DNA of 64,000 nt from Ilex aquifolium (taxonomy: Eukaryota > Streptophyta > Magnoliopsida > Aquifoliales > Aquifoliaceae), in contig OX637399.1 in the NCBI GenBank assembly GCA_951799425.1, positions 12,826,501-12,890,500 of the forward strand. Direction: 5' to 3'. Shown piece by piece: positions 45,260 to 56,815 of the stretch. Both the position numbers and the translations under genes were made by a program. The notes beneath the pieces are model-generated. The model ran no database searches, was not told the DNA's origin, and saw only the letters and a program-made list of their open reading frames with translations. Position 1 is the first letter of the stretch; every line of letters begins with the position of its first letter.

Positions 45260-46069
45260 CAAATTACTAGCGTCTTTTATTGATTATTGTTCACACTTGA
45301 ATTTGTTAGCATACATGTGCACTATGTGTTTGATGTTTTGATTGATTGATATCATATCATCCATAGTTGGGCAATTGGGTTTGTGGGGATCTCCGTTAGA
45401 TTGAATTCAATGAATTGATTGCAAATTACTTAAAATCAATCGTAATGGTTCAAAGGGTTGGTGGCGTTTGAAAAGGGGATTCTCACGTTCGTTGCTTCAT
45501 ATTTGTGAGAAAATGTAATTATACTAGATATAGCTTTTAATTTGCAGTCAATTTGGGCTACAATTTAAAAACCAATTCCCCACCCCTCTAGGTTAAATGT
45601 CTTAGTCTCCACGTGTATAATTGTGAGGGAAGATCCATATCAGCTTCCCCCTCCCGAAACAACACATTGAACAAATTGAATTCTAAACAAATCTCAACAC
45701 TATTGTATGAGTCCCTAATCTCTCAGTACAAGAGCTATATTTAGATGTAGCTTGGAAGATCATAGTCCTTAACATTAGCACTAAAACAAATGCCTAATAA
45801 AAAACATAATATGTAAGAAAGACATAATATAATCATAGGTATAGAAATCACCAAAGGAGGCATAGAGCATATTCATGTTAACTTCATGCCAGTGAAAATA
45901 TGTAACATACATAAGAACTAGTTTGCCCAATATGCTCAAGAACCTTTAGATATAGCAAAGACAATGCACGACTAATTCTCCCCCTTAGTGGGTGATCACA
46001 AGTAAAATAACAAGTGAAAAGTAAACAAGTATAAAATTGGTGACATCATGTCAAGTTTGTGTATATACT
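45260..46069 (-). other. Copia-like minus-strand remnant, left part
   Basis: No coding region. Read on the minus strand, GGGAGGGGGAAGC (45655-45643) looks like a polypurine tract. It is followed by TGATATGGATC and later CTAGAGGGGTGGGGAATTGG, a type of sequence I associate with plant copia LTRs. This reading is tentative. The last bases, ATACT (46065-46069), may be the left target duplication of E. Confidence 0.35.
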
Positions 46070-47703
46070 TGTAACGCCCCAAATACCACCCTGGACGGCA
46101 TTACACTATGAAACCATTCATGTCATGAGAGCAACTAAATATATATTCATCGAATAAGAAACATTCTTAATTTTAACAAAATTTGGGCAGAGTCTCCTTC
46201 GTACGGGAAGCTCTCCCAAAACTCACAACCTGTACATTTATAATACCTTGACCACACCGGGTCTATCTAACCATCAAATCCAAAATATTTCATTCACCAT
46301 ATATACCATCCACAACAATCATCCCAAAAGAATAAGCCAAACTAAGGCCATTACAACCCCAAAAGAATTACATGAATATATTACAGCGGAATTTCAAAAG
46401 AAACTAGACTTTACAATGTTTGTACATATTGGTTCCTAGTCTAGTACAAAAATAAAAGGGGCATCTCTAAATGTCCCACTCGGGATCCAGGTACCCCTCT
46501 AATGAGGCTTCCCCAAGGCCCGGCTCATTAGCGCCAAGCTCCTCCTCTATAGCATAATCTGAAAAATGTTAATTGTAGGGGATGAGCACGAAGCTCTGTA
46601 GCAAAATCTTCCCAAACTCAAACAAGGTTTAGAAAAGCATATAAAAAGGTTGGTCTCATTTTCACAAATAGCATATATAACATTTTGAAGGAAAAGCAGG
46701 ATATTTTAAATAGATCTCAAGTTTAAATGTTCGCAATAATTTAAATGAACCGTAAAGCTCAGTCACAATTATCACCATAACCATTTCCAACAGGTCCTTG
46801 TGGAGTCCCATACCTCCACAAGCACTTGTTGGAAACCATGCCGTAACAATAATAATAATCTCATGTTCTCATGTATATTGATTGCTTCCCATGAATCTAC
46901 CCAACGACTTATACCTAGTTCACCAATCACCATCACAATCACAAGTACTTTAGGAAGAGGCGTCTACCATCCCAATGGCAGTGACGAGTCCCTTCCCAGA
47001 AAAGGTATACCACCCCTCGTTCGAACTCCAGTGAACAATAGTGGTGGTTATTACCAAATAACCACCCACTACAAGTGTTAGGCAACCATCTCACCCCCAC
47101 CGGGATAGACTAACCTCTAACACTCTACGACAATGCTCGAAGGCAATCCAAGTCCATCACAACAATCATACAAGAGAGATCATTACAAACATTTCTCAAT
47201 TCACAAGAAATCCCCAAATTTCACTATTTGTACCATAGCATAATTGAAGAAAAAGAGCAAGAGATCACCATAAACATCATTTGGTTGTACAATATCAAGC
47301 ACTAAAGTTTTGATGGTGAGAACAAAGGAAATGTAAAGAAGGAAATTCATTTTTCTTAAAACTAGGGTTTGAGAATGAAAAAGGGACCTTTAATGGTTAC
47401 CCAACTACCACAATGTTTAAAACATGGCAATAAATGCAAGAGGATCAAGAAATCAAGTATTTAATAGCAAGTACATAGGATTTTAAACCAAAAGAATACA
47501 TATAATTTAGCCCTAGCCTCAATGTAAGAACATAGGAAGAAATCCCCTACCTTAATGTTCTTGGAAAAATTAGGGCTTTGATTTTGAATCAACTCTTCAA
47601 TCTCTTGTTTTCTCTTGATCTTGTGTTTCTCTCTTTCTCTCTTCCTCTCTTATGTTTTCTAGGGTTTGGAGTGGTGTAATGAAGGCTAAGGAGGTGACAA
47701 AAT

Positions 47704-47713
47704 GTATTTATAG
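47704..47713 (-). promoter_or_regulatory. E: LTR TATA box
   Basis: CTATAAATAC on the minus strand. The stretch between it and the palindromes (TTTTAAGTCGCGAACAAGCC) is shared with C. Confidence 0.75.
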
Positions 47714-47765
47714 TGGAGGAAAATCGGCTTGTTCGCGACTTAAAATAAACAGTCTGGTTTCGGTA

Positions 47766-47890
47766 GTACCGGTACTCGGTACCGGTACCATTCAGTACCG
47801 GTACCCAGTACCGGTATAAGAAACCTTCTGGAATCGGGGTACCGGTACTCAGTACCGGTACCATTCAGTACCGGTACCCAGTACCGGTAT
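47766..47890 (-). promoter_or_regulatory. E: GTACCGGTAC palindrome cluster (eight units)
   Basis: Units start at 47766, 47779, 47795, 47808, 47839, 47852, 47868 and 47881. Six are perfect GTACCGGTAC and two end in T (47808, 47881). The cluster is a tandem duplication of a four-unit block with a period of 73 bp. The edge nearest the TATA box is 53 bp from it. Confidence 0.9.
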
Positions 47891-48206
47891 CAATTACCCA
47901 GTTTTGCCTATTTCTTTTGTTTTCCATTTCCAATCCATTCCAAAACTAACCAAATCCATCACAAACCTCTCCAACACATATTTATACACCAAACCTATCT
48001 AATACAAGTTATAGAACCTAACATTTTATATTTTCACTCACTAAAACTAAATTTCAACTATGATTTTCATTAACATTTTAAATCTTTACTTTTCAAATTT
48101 ACAAAGTTCAAACCCACTTCAATTCCCCTATCCACATCTTTACAACCATTATTTGCTATATCTATATATCTATTTGCACATATAAAAGAAAATGCGGGGT
48201 GTTACA

Positions 48207-48788
48207 GTACTCCTCTTGAATATTAGAACAAACTACACCTTACTTTTATCACACACAACTTACTGAAACTAGTCAAGAGAAAATCCCCCATATTCTCCTC
48301 TATGTACCCAAAATATCCTCCCCCTTTTGGTCACAAAGTGCCAAAAAAATGACATATCATAACAAGCATGATACAAAATCAAGTCATTCCAAAATAATAT
48401 TCCTATTTGTCACAAAGTGTCCATCCAATGACGTATCATACCAAACATGACATAGAATTAAGGTATAACAAGAGAGAATAAATACAAATCAGCTGGCAAG
48501 AATAGGCATGTAAGTAAAGCAAAAGAAAAACACGACACTTAACTCAAAGTCTCAAATAGATGTAGCATAAAATGTCATATTACTAAAAGTACGTCACAAC
48601 CAAAAAACATAAGCTCTCCGAATAACCCCAAATATCATAGTAGGAAAATCAACGTCCACTCTAGTGCCACTAGCAAGCAACAAATGCGCTCAAAAGGGGG
48701 GAAAAGTAGACACATGGATTTTTGGGTCGATATTGCAATTGGTAATCAAAACAATCATCCGATACTCATTTGAAAAATCCTTACGAAA
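48207..48788 (-). other. Copia-like minus-strand remnant, right part
   Basis: Continuation of 45260-46069 across E. On the minus strand it carries purine-rich GACCAAAAGGGGGAGG near 48330 and the repeated TTTGTGAC/ATGATA motifs. This is typical, as far as I can judge, of 3' non-coding parts of copia elements. No coding region. Confidence 0.35.
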
Positions 48789-49148
48789 CTAAACTAAGCA
48801 ATTCCACCCATCAGGATAAGGAGCTCCATAAAACTCAGATGCAACATCGCTAAGCCTTGGTATCGACTCAACAGGTATGTGCCTAAATGTGCCATTAGGT
48901 ACCCAGGGTAAATGGAGAGTGGTGGCAATCAGGTTAGTAGAGAACTCAAATAACACACCTCTGACATATGTAGTGAAATACTTGAGTTCTAGACTAATGT
49001 GCTGAATATGTGCATAAAAATCTCTTGCCATAGTCTCATTAGCTACCACAAGAGCCATAAACAACTCAATCCACCCTTTCGACTCGAAATTCAACGAGAT
49101 AGAAGTATTGTTTAACCCATCAAAGTTCACACCACTTTCCACTATCAT
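48789..49148 (-). pseudogene. Fragment resembling the putative plant transposon protein domain
   Basis: An open frame of 119 codons with no recognisable promoter. The segment WIELFMALVVANETMARDFY and VRGVLFEFSTN-IATTLHLP resembles the pattern (V-REFYAN ... VRG--V-F ... IN--L-LP) of the plant transposon protein domain. That domain is found in extra ORFs of some plant Ty3/gypsy elements. It is only a fragment, with no other part of such an element around it. The family call rests on pattern memory and may be wrong. Confidence 0.4.
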
Positions 49149-50373
49149 AGGTTGTGAATCAAACTATCTCCTATATAGATCATGTGTTTTTCCAAATCCT
49201 AGGAACTGACTCCTCTCATCAAATCCTCAAACCCAAGCTCTCTTTTCAGCTCATGGTGGCATTTACCCAAATCAAATGGTGATAATGTGCAAAATCAAGT
49301 GAAGAATACAAATCTAAAGTTGCAAGGTGAGAGGTGGGCCCGTATGTGTAGTCGGGAAAAAAAATTGTTAGAATGTAAAAATCCCGCCTTGCTGATATTT
49401 GGGAAAACTAGTCGAGCAATTAGGGGGCTCGCTAAAGCGGTCCCTAAAACTGTCATACTCTGCTTCTTGACCTCCATTTTTCCATACCATTCATCCTTCT
49501 CCAATCAATCACTCGAGTCTCAGAAACATGCATGGATGTATGTACAACCTAAATGCATCTATGTGCATATGCATGGATACAAAATGGATGCAAATGTGAT
49601 GCAATTTTCAATTAATCATAAAATGCACAAAAGCATTAATCATGAATATCACACTTGTTTTCATTAAAGCATATCCATCCAAATTTCATCATCTAGCACA
49701 CTACTCTAAGACATATTCAAGAATTTAGAACTCAATTTTCATGTATCCTAGAGCAATGGCCTCTCACTTAGTTTAATTTCACTAAGACATTTTCAAATTT
49801 TGCTTCTTTGATCAATTCATGTGCAACGTGTATGAAAATAAACTCCGACACAATTAGGATTCCGTCTAGGCCAAATCATTAATAAAGCTCTACATGAAAT
49901 CCTATTACATCGTCTAAGTTCATACATGACCCGTTAGTGAGTATCCTAATCATTTTCTCATTTTGACACTCCCCTTATATTTTATCCCTTCTACTCATAG
50001 GGTTCAATTAGCCCAATTGTGAATTCTGTAATATGCAAATATGCTTCTAAACTTGTTGAGCATGAGTTCTTTGAGTTTTACAAATAAAAAAGGATCATTA
50101 ATCACAAGTACTCTCAACAATTCAAGTGCAATTATTTTTAACCATTTATTTTATGCCTTACCTTTTAAAAGTTGGCCTCATTGGACTCTTTTCGCACAAT
50201 TGGCTCTTTGGCATCTTTTAAAGGTTTGGGGTTTACTAACCTTTAACCATATATGCACCTATCACCAACACTTATAGCAATGTAACGTCATTAATCATTT
50301 CAACTATCAAGACTCCTAAGTATGAAGATGAATGGTTTTTATGGAGTTGGTTTTATGAATTTTCATAAAGAAC
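49149..50373. other. Unassigned AT-rich sequence
   Basis: No credible gene, LTR end or primer site seen. Short frames here (such as 49287-49667) have no recognisable motifs and poor composition. Probably old transposon-derived sequence. Confidence 0.4.
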
Positions 50374-50392
50374 ACATTATCCAAGCATAGTA

Positions 50393-50506
50393 CCAATGGG
50401 CCTTTGGTCCAATGATACTCCTTAACTTGTGAAGGCTTTGCCTTCTTGAGGTTAAGGGTTCAAGCCCCCTTCCCCCCTCCCCCTCCCAAAAAAAAAAAAA
50501 AAGAAA
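50393..50506 (+). mobile_element. tRNA-derived SINE
   Basis: A short element of about 95 bp plus an A-rich tail (50488-50506). It has an A-box-like TGGTCCAATGA at 50405-50415 and a B box GGTTCAAGCCC at 50457-50467, then a pyrimidine-rich stretch and poly-A. It is flanked by a 19-bp target duplication, ACATTATCCAAGCATAGTA (50374-50392) and ACATTATCCAAGCACAGTA (50507-50525), with one mismatch. The boxes are RNA polymerase III promoter elements. It would depend on LINE proteins. Confidence 0.88.
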
Positions 50507-50807
50507 ACATTATCCAAGCACAGTAGGGCAAAAATGAATTGGTTCAAAGATCATGCTTAATTTATAGTTTTAAATAGTTTATGCTTAAGTTATAGGGTCA
50601 AATGTAGAAATACTGAAGAATACAAGACCAATTTGCGAAGCTTGAAGTCACGAAGGACCAAGGTGCAATAAAGAAACTTGGACCAATAAGAAGCTAACAA
50701 GTGGCAGCCCAAGAAGCCAACACCTAGCACCACTGCAAGGCATGACCTTTGGGAAGGTTGTGCTAGGGGTTGGGACCCCCCCCCCTTGGCCGAAAGTTTC
50801 TCCCCCT

Positions 50808-50817
50808 CTATAAATAG
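50808..50817 (+). promoter_or_regulatory. G: LTR TATA box
   Basis: CTATAAATAG within CCCCTCTATAAATAGGGGTG. It is followed by a leader with GTTCATTCTTCAAGCC. Confidence 0.6.
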
Positions 50818-51393
50818 GGGTGCCTTGTTCATTCTTCAAGCCATCCTTCTCCAAGCCTTTTAAGACTTCCTCAAGAGCAATTCCCCCTTCATTTGGCCGG
50901 CCATAGTTGAGCCAAGAAAGCTTTCCAAAGCTAGAAAGAGAGAAAGAAAAAGAAAGAGAAAGTTCAATACATAGCCAGTCCGTGATACACTTTTATTGTT
51001 ACTCTGTATTTCTACATTTCTATTATATCTTTCTATTCGGATAGTTGAACTACCGCCACTTTTGTGTCTTAAATGATAATAAAGGTGGTTGTGTTTCAAT
51101 TGTTCCTTGTGAAAGAAGTTTTACAGTTTACCATTTAATTTTAGTTGTAATGACGAATAGTCACACTCCTTGTTTGTATGTAGCAATGGAGCGTGAGTAG
51201 TCGTTTATACCCTTCAAACTAGGGTAAACATATGTATAATATTGGTTAGATTATGGAAATGCTTATGTTTTATTTATATGTTTATTTATATATGAAGTAT
51301 ATGCTTAATGCGTGATATAGTGATAAACGTAATTCTGGTGCTGTGCCTGGAATTATGTCATCAGTATATCATAAGACCAGCCAGTTAAAGATT

Positions 51394-51698
51394 CACGGTG
51401 TTCCTACCGGTATGGCTTGACCTCCATTGGAACGCTGAGGATTTTCTACTGATGTGTGGTACAAAACCTAAATGATCCTCCTGAATGGCTTGTCCTTCTG
51501 GGTTATTAGGGTTTCTTTACTTACTATATATAACTATATTGACAGTCTAACAACCACGGTGTTCCTACTGGTATGACTTGTCCTCCGATGGAACGCTAAG
51601 GATGTTTAACTGGCATATATATACTGACAGTCTAACAACCACAGTGTTCCTACTGGTATGGCTTGTCCTCCGATGGAACGTTGAGGATGTTTAACTGG
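51394..51698 (+). repeat. G: LTR repeat set 1 (three copies)
   Basis: Units of about 60 bp start CACGGTGTTCCTAC at 51394 and 51555, and ACAGTGTTCCTAC at 51641. They share GGTATGGCTTG, CCTCC-ATGGAACG and GAGGAT. The last two have a period of about 86 bp. Confidence 0.85.
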
Positions 51699-51740
51699 CA
51701 TATATATATATATATATCTCTAAGATGACCTATTAGGTGA

Positions 51741-52060
51741 TTCAAGTATTCCTCATGAATGGCTTGTCCTTCTGGTTCACTTGAATTAGTTAATTGGTAC
51801 ATCTATGACCAGCTTTCCTAAGAAGTTGTTGTGTTATGCTATAATACCACCGGTTAACCTAAGAAGTGGCTGTGTTATGGTTTAATATGTATGTACTTGC
51901 TATCAAGAGATCAATTGAATAACTCAAGTATTCCTCATGAATGGCTTGTCCTTCTGGTTTGCCTGAGTTAATTAATTGACGTGGATATAACCAGCTTTCC
52001 TAAGAAGTTGCTGCGTTATAATTTATTACCACCAGCTAGCCTAAGAAGCGGCTGTGTTAT
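51741..52060 (+). repeat. G: LTR repeat set 2 (two copies)
   Basis: Two units of about 130-140 bp start near 51741 and 51923. They share CAAGTATTCCTCATGAATGG, CTTGTCCTTCTGG, CCAGCTTTCCTAAGAAGTTG and GGCTGTGTTATGG. Confidence 0.85.
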
Positions 52061-52478
52061 GGTTTATATACATCAGACATGCCGATTGACTTTCCAGTAA
52101 AATGGAAGTTAATTGTTGTAAGGTAGCATTTCCAATAATAAAACCAATATAAAGCATATGGATCCCTAAACTGAAGGGTATCTTTTATATTGTTACCACT
52201 TATACGCTTTACTTACGCATTTTTATTATCTCCGCACTTTATTTTCGCTTTTTATTTAAATTAAACTAGTTATCAATTTAAGCTCACATCACAAGCTATC
52301 AAACATCATACTACTCCAAACAACAACTTTACTGTTTTTATTTCTTTTACATACTAAATTACTAAAACTCTTCGTGGGAACGATACTTGGACTTAAACCG
52401 AGAAAACTACAATTTGACCACTTATACTTGGGTGTATAATAATATAATTCAGACCACTAAAAGTGCGAATCAAGTTTT

Positions 52479-52497
52479 TGGCGCCGTTGCCGGGGAG
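52479..52497 (+). other. G: primer-binding site (Asp tRNA)
   Basis: TGGCGCCGTTGCCGGGGAG is complementary to the 3' end of plant Asp tRNA, the usual primer of Athila/Tat elements. Confidence 0.9.
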
Positions 52498-52505
52498 TTA
52501 TGGTA

Positions 52506-52536
<31 letters not shown>

Positions 52537-52584
52537 TTCTTTGTATTATATGTTTATAGTTTGTTTGTTTGTTTTTAATAGTCT

Positions 52585-53460
52585 ATGTCTGTTCATTCAT
52601 CAGCAGGTTCTGTAAATCAATCAACTCCTTCATCTTCATCATCTTCTTCATCTGCATCTACAAAAGAATCATTTGACTTAAGCATGGCTCAAAATGTACC
52701 TAGGGAGGAAGAAGCTAGAGAACAAGAAGTAGTTCAAAATATTCGACCGTTAAGAGAATATCTACATCCTACAAGAACTAATGTCCCGTCATGTTTTGCT
52801 TTTCCAACAGACGCTCCAAATATTAATATTAAGCCAGGCACAATACAATTACTACCACAGTTTCATGGTTTAGATGATGAAAATCCTTATGTTCATATGA
52901 AAGAATTTGAAGAAGTCTGTGGAACTTTGCAAGATAATTCTGAAATGGTCAAAGTAAGACTTTTTCCATTTTCATTAAAAGATAAAGTTAAACTATGGCT
53001 TAACTCCTTAAGAGCAAATTCTATCACAACTTGGCAAGCTTTACAAACTGAGTTCTTTAAAAAGTTTTTTTCTGTGCATCGTACTAATGCATTAAAACGT
53101 AAAATAATGAATTTTTCTGTAAAAGAAGGTGAAACTTTTTATCAATGTTGGGAAAGATTTAAAGATCTTCTCCAAGCTTGTCCACATCATGCTTTTGAAA
53201 ACTGGACTTTAGTCGGATTTTTCTATGATGCTCTTCCGTCTGCAATGCGACAATTTGTTGAAATGATGGCTCAAGGAGAATTTATGAATAAAAACCCTAA
53301 AGAAGCATTTCAATTTTTTGATACTATTTCAGAGAGTTCCCAAATGTGGGACTCGACTTCTTCAAATATTGTGGAAAATAAGCCATCTACATCTGAAAGA
53401 GGAAAATATATTTTGAAAGACGATGATGATCTAAGAGCTAAAATGGCTAATCTATCTTGA
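52585..53460 (+). pseudogene. G: Athila-type gag
   Basis: An open frame of 291 codons. The start at 52585 (MSVHSSAGSVNQ) is about 90 bp after the primer site. A Ser-rich N-terminus is followed by REYLHPTRTNVPSCFAFP and the plant retrotransposon gag domain at residues 90-225. That domain has LLPQFHGLDDENPYVHMKEF, FPFSLKDKVKLWLNSL, ETFYQCWERFKDLLQACPHH and FFYDALPSAMRQF. This is the Athila pattern. The frame ends at TGA 53458-53460 and continues in frame as KLEALEMKKVKQ, so one substitution separates it from pol. Confidence 0.9.
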
Positions 53461-55698
53461 AAATTAGAAGCCCTGGAAATGAAAAAAGTTAAACAAGTAT
53501 CTGTTGTTTCTTCTACTGATCAAGTATGTGAAATTTGTGCGTTGTCAGGACATCCTGCTGGGGAATGTCCAACTATACCTGCATTTAAAGAAGTCTTAAT
53601 TAAACAATCTAATGTTGTTCCAACTTATACTAAACCATATTCAAATTCATATTCTGAAACCTACAATCCAGGATGGAGAAATCATCCAAATTTCAGTTGG
53701 AGAAATACACAACCTACAAATCAAACACAAGGTCCACCACAGATACAAAATCAACAACAGTATCAATCGTATTTACCTCCTCAGAAAAGAACTCTGGAAG
53801 ACACTATGAATCAATTTATTCATAGTCAGATGAATTTTAATACTCAAACAAATCAAGCATTCAATGATTTTAAAGCTCAAACTTCGCAGAGTATTGAAGA
53901 TATCAAGAGTCATCTTGCTAAGTTGACTCAGTCCTTAAGTACTACAGAAAAAGGGAAGTTTCCATCCCAACCTAAACCTCCACAAAGTCAGGGTCAAGCT
54001 AATTTTGTATCATCTGAAGCCTCGCCAAGTCAAGTACAAGCAATTACAACACTAAGAAGTGGTAAGGTAATTGACAAACCTATTAAACCTAAGATTCTGA
54101 AAAAAATCCGTAAGTCAATTCCTGTAAACGAACCACTTGAACTTGAACCTTTAGTTAAAAAGCAAGAAGAAGTACAAAATGAGAAAGTTCCTCCATGCCC
54201 TATTCCTTTACCTTTTCCTCAAAGGGTCAAGAAACTCTCATCTGAAAAAGATCAGTCTGATATTCTTGAACTATTTAAACAGGTAAAAATTAATATTCCT
54301 TTATTGGATGCAATAAAACGAGTTCTTGTTTATGCTAAATTTTTAAAAGATCTTTACACCATAAAAAGAAGAACTAATGTACCAAAGAAAGCATTTTTAA
54401 CTGAACAAGTTAATACTATAATACAACATGATACGCTTCTTAAGTACAAAGATCCGGGTAGTCCTACAGTCACATGTTTCATTGGAAATTTTCAAATAAA
54501 ACGAGCCCTATTAGATCTTGGATCTAGTTGTAATTTAATGTCATATTCAGTATATACACAATTAGGATTAAGTGAGCTAAAACCTTCTAGTATTAAATTA
54601 CAATTAGCAGACCGATCAGTAAAAACTCCACGAGGAATTGTGGAAGATGTTATTGTTCAAGTTGATCAATTCTATTTTCCAGCAAATTTTATTGTTATAA
54701 GCATAGAGTCATGTTGTCAGTCATGTGCATCTGAATACATACCTCTGATTTTGGGTCGACCATTCCTAGATACATCAAATGCATTGATAAATTGTAGGAA
54801 TAGAGTCATGAAACTATCATTCAGAAATATGACTTTGGAATTAAATGTTTTTAAAAGTGTAAAACGGCCTAGAGAAGAAGAAGAAGAAATACAAGAAGTA
54901 AATTATGTGGAGATTTTAACTCAAATTGTTTTTGAAAAGAACTTTTTAGAAAAGAAATTATTTGCATTAGAATTGTTACCAAAACTTGTAGAATCGACTG
55001 TCAAAATTTTTAAGCCAGAATTAAAACCTCTTCCAACCAATCTAAAATATGTTTTTTTAGCAGAAAATGAAATCAATCCAGTTATAATATCATCAAAATT
55101 ATCTGAAACTCAGGAAAAAGAACTGACAAAAGTTTTGAAAAATCACCAAACTGTTATTGGATGGACAATAGCAGATATAAAAGGTATAAGTCCACTTCTA
55201 TGTACTCATTGTATTTACTTAGAAGAAAATGCTAAACCATCTCGTCAAATGCAAAGAAGATTAAATCCCCATTTGAAAGAGGTAGTTTGCAAAGAAGTAC
55301 TTAAACTACTTGATGCTAAAATTATTTATCCTATATCTGATAGTAAATGGGTCAGTCCTACACAAGTAGTTCCAAAGAAGTCTGGTATTACTGTAATAAA
55401 AAATCAAGAAAACGAATTAGTCCCAATGCGTACAGTCACAGGTTTGCGTGTATGTATTGACTATCGAAAGCTAAATTCTCTCACCAGAAAGGATCACTTC
55501 CCGTTACCATTCCTAGATCAAGTACTTGAAAGAATAGTTGTTCATGCATATTATTGTTTTCTAGATGGATATTCTGGTTATAATCAGATTGAAATTGCAA
55601 TAGATGATCAAGAAAAAACTACATTTACATGTCCGTTTGGAACTTTTGCGTATAAAAGAATGCCTTTTGGGTTATGTAATGCTCCATCTACTTTTTAG
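53461..55698 (+). pseudogene. G: Athila-type pol, knuckle, protease and first part of RT
   Basis: It continues the gag frame after one TGA. A CCHC knuckle, CEICALSGHPAGEC, lies at 53527-53568. A coiled Gln/Ser-rich stretch (FIHSQMNFNTQTNQAFNDFK) follows. The protease motif is LLDLGSSCNLMSYSVY; D-L-G is the normal Athila form. RT begins with ENAKPSRQMQRRLNPHLKEV and includes VCIDYRKLNSLTRKDHFPLP, FLDGYSGYNQI and YKRMPFGLCNAPSTF. A TAG at 55696-55698 interrupts RT before its catalytic box. Coding is otherwise open for 2238 bp. Confidence 0.9.
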
Positions 55699-56289
55699 CG
55701 TTGCATGTTAAGTATATTCAGTGATATGGTAGAACGACACCTAGAAGTTTTTATGGACGACTTTTCAGTATATGGTGATTCATTTCACTTATGTTTAGAA
55801 AATCTGGAAAAAATATTAATTAGATGTGAAGAAACAAACCTTGTCTTAAATTGGGAAAAATGTCATTTCATGGTTACACAAGGTATTGTTTTAGGTCACA
55901 TAGTTTCTGAAAAAGGAATTGAAGTCGATAAATCCAAAATTGATTTAATAGCTAATCTTCCTTCACCAAAAACCGTAAAAGATGTTCGATCTTTTTTAGG
56001 TCACGCTGGTTTTTATAGAAGATTCATTAAAAACTTTAGTTCAATATCAAGACCAATTTGTAATCTTCTATGTCAGGATATAATATTTGAATGGAATGAT
56101 GCATGCCAATTAGCATTTGACAAATTAAAAAACATGCTTATTTCTGCACCTATCATGCAACCTCCTGACTGGTCCTTACCTTTCGAGTTAATGTGTGATG
56201 CAAGTGATTATGCAGTAGTAGCTGTATTAGGTCAAAGAAAGGATAAAAAAACCATATGTTATTTACTATGCAAGCAAAACTCTAAGTGA
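55699..56289 (+). pseudogene. G: RT second part and start of RNase H
   Basis: In frame with the preceding part, it has the catalytic EVFMDDFSVYGDSF (FMDD), GIVLGHIVSEKGIEVDKSKI, RSFLGHAGFYRRFIKNFS and the RNase H start [20 protein letters not shown] frameshift near 56250-56260 sends it to TGA at 56287. The correct frame is taken up by the next segment. Confidence 0.9.
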
Positions 56290-56815
56290 TGCACAAATGA
56301 ACTATTCAACCACAGAAAAAGAATTATTTGTTGTTGTGTTCGCATTAGATAAATTTCGATCATATTTTGTTGGATCGTCAATTGTTGTATTTACAGATCA
56401 TGTAGCTTTAAAATATTTACTTACTAAAAAAGATGTGAAGCCACGTCTCCTGCGTTGGATTTTGTTACTTCAAGAATTTGATCTTATAATTAAAGATAAG
56501 AAGGGAGTAGAAAATGTGGTAACAGATCACTTGTCAAGGTTAGATTATAATATAAAGGAAGAACCAACTTCAATTATAGAAACCTTTCAAGATGAAAAAC
56601 TATTTGCAATAACCGAAGTACCATGGTATGCTAATATAGCCAATTATTTAGCTACTGGTACTATTCCTTCTAATTATACCTGGACTAATAAAAATAAGTT
56701 CCTAAGTGAGGTACGTAATTTTTTCTGGGAATATCCTTATGTGTTTAAATACTGTAAAGATCAAATAATAAGACGTTGTGTACCTAATCATGAAATCAGT
56801 CAGGTTATTCAGTTT
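56255..56815 (+). pseudogene. G: RNase H end and linker, cut before the integrase zinc domain
   Basis: After the frameshift the frame encodes [48 protein letters not shown] and the linker [15 protein letters not shown]. It stops in [16 protein letters not shown], which is the start of the integrase zinc region. F begins at 56816. Integrase, the 3' part and the 3' LTR of G must lie beyond the window, on the far side of F and H. Confidence 0.88.

Larger units (their letters stand above)
46070..48206 (-). mobile_element. E: solo LTR of a Tekay-like chromovirus
   Basis: Plus-strand ends are TGTAACGCCCC and GCGGGGTGTTACA, so on the minus strand it runs TGTAACACCCCGC to GGGGCGTTACA like C and D. 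It is 2137 bp. No primer site, polypurine tract or gag-pol adjoins it. Flanks ATACT (46065-46069) and GTACT (48207-48211) fit a 4-of-5 target duplication. A GTACCGGTAC cluster and TATA box occupy the same places as in C. A segment at about 46175-46270 (GGGCAGAGTCTCC, ACACCGGGTC) resembles the late part of B and Z LTRs instead. Confidence 0.85.
50600..52472 (+). repeat. G: 5' LTR of an Athila element
   Basis: The right end, ...GCGAATCA at 52472, is placed by the Asp primer site 6 bp later. A TATA box, CTATAAATAG, lies at 50808-50817. The left end is not determined: TGTAGAAATACTG at 50603 is one candidate, and it must lie before 50808. The 3' LTR is outside the window, so no comparison is possible. 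The LTR contains two sets of tandem repeats at 51394-52060. Confidence 0.6.

Noticed and set aside
47589..47864. A 91-codon minus-strand frame in E with a GTGTEYRY-like repeat
   Set aside because: It is a translation of the GTACCGGTAC array and leader.
49287..49667. A 126-codon frame
   Set aside because: No motif, no neighbour that would explain it, and composition like the surrounding non-coding DNA.
50405..50467. The A and B boxes as a tRNA gene
   Set aside because: The sequence does not fold as a tRNA, is followed by a C-rich stretch and poly-A, and has target duplications. A SINE fits better.
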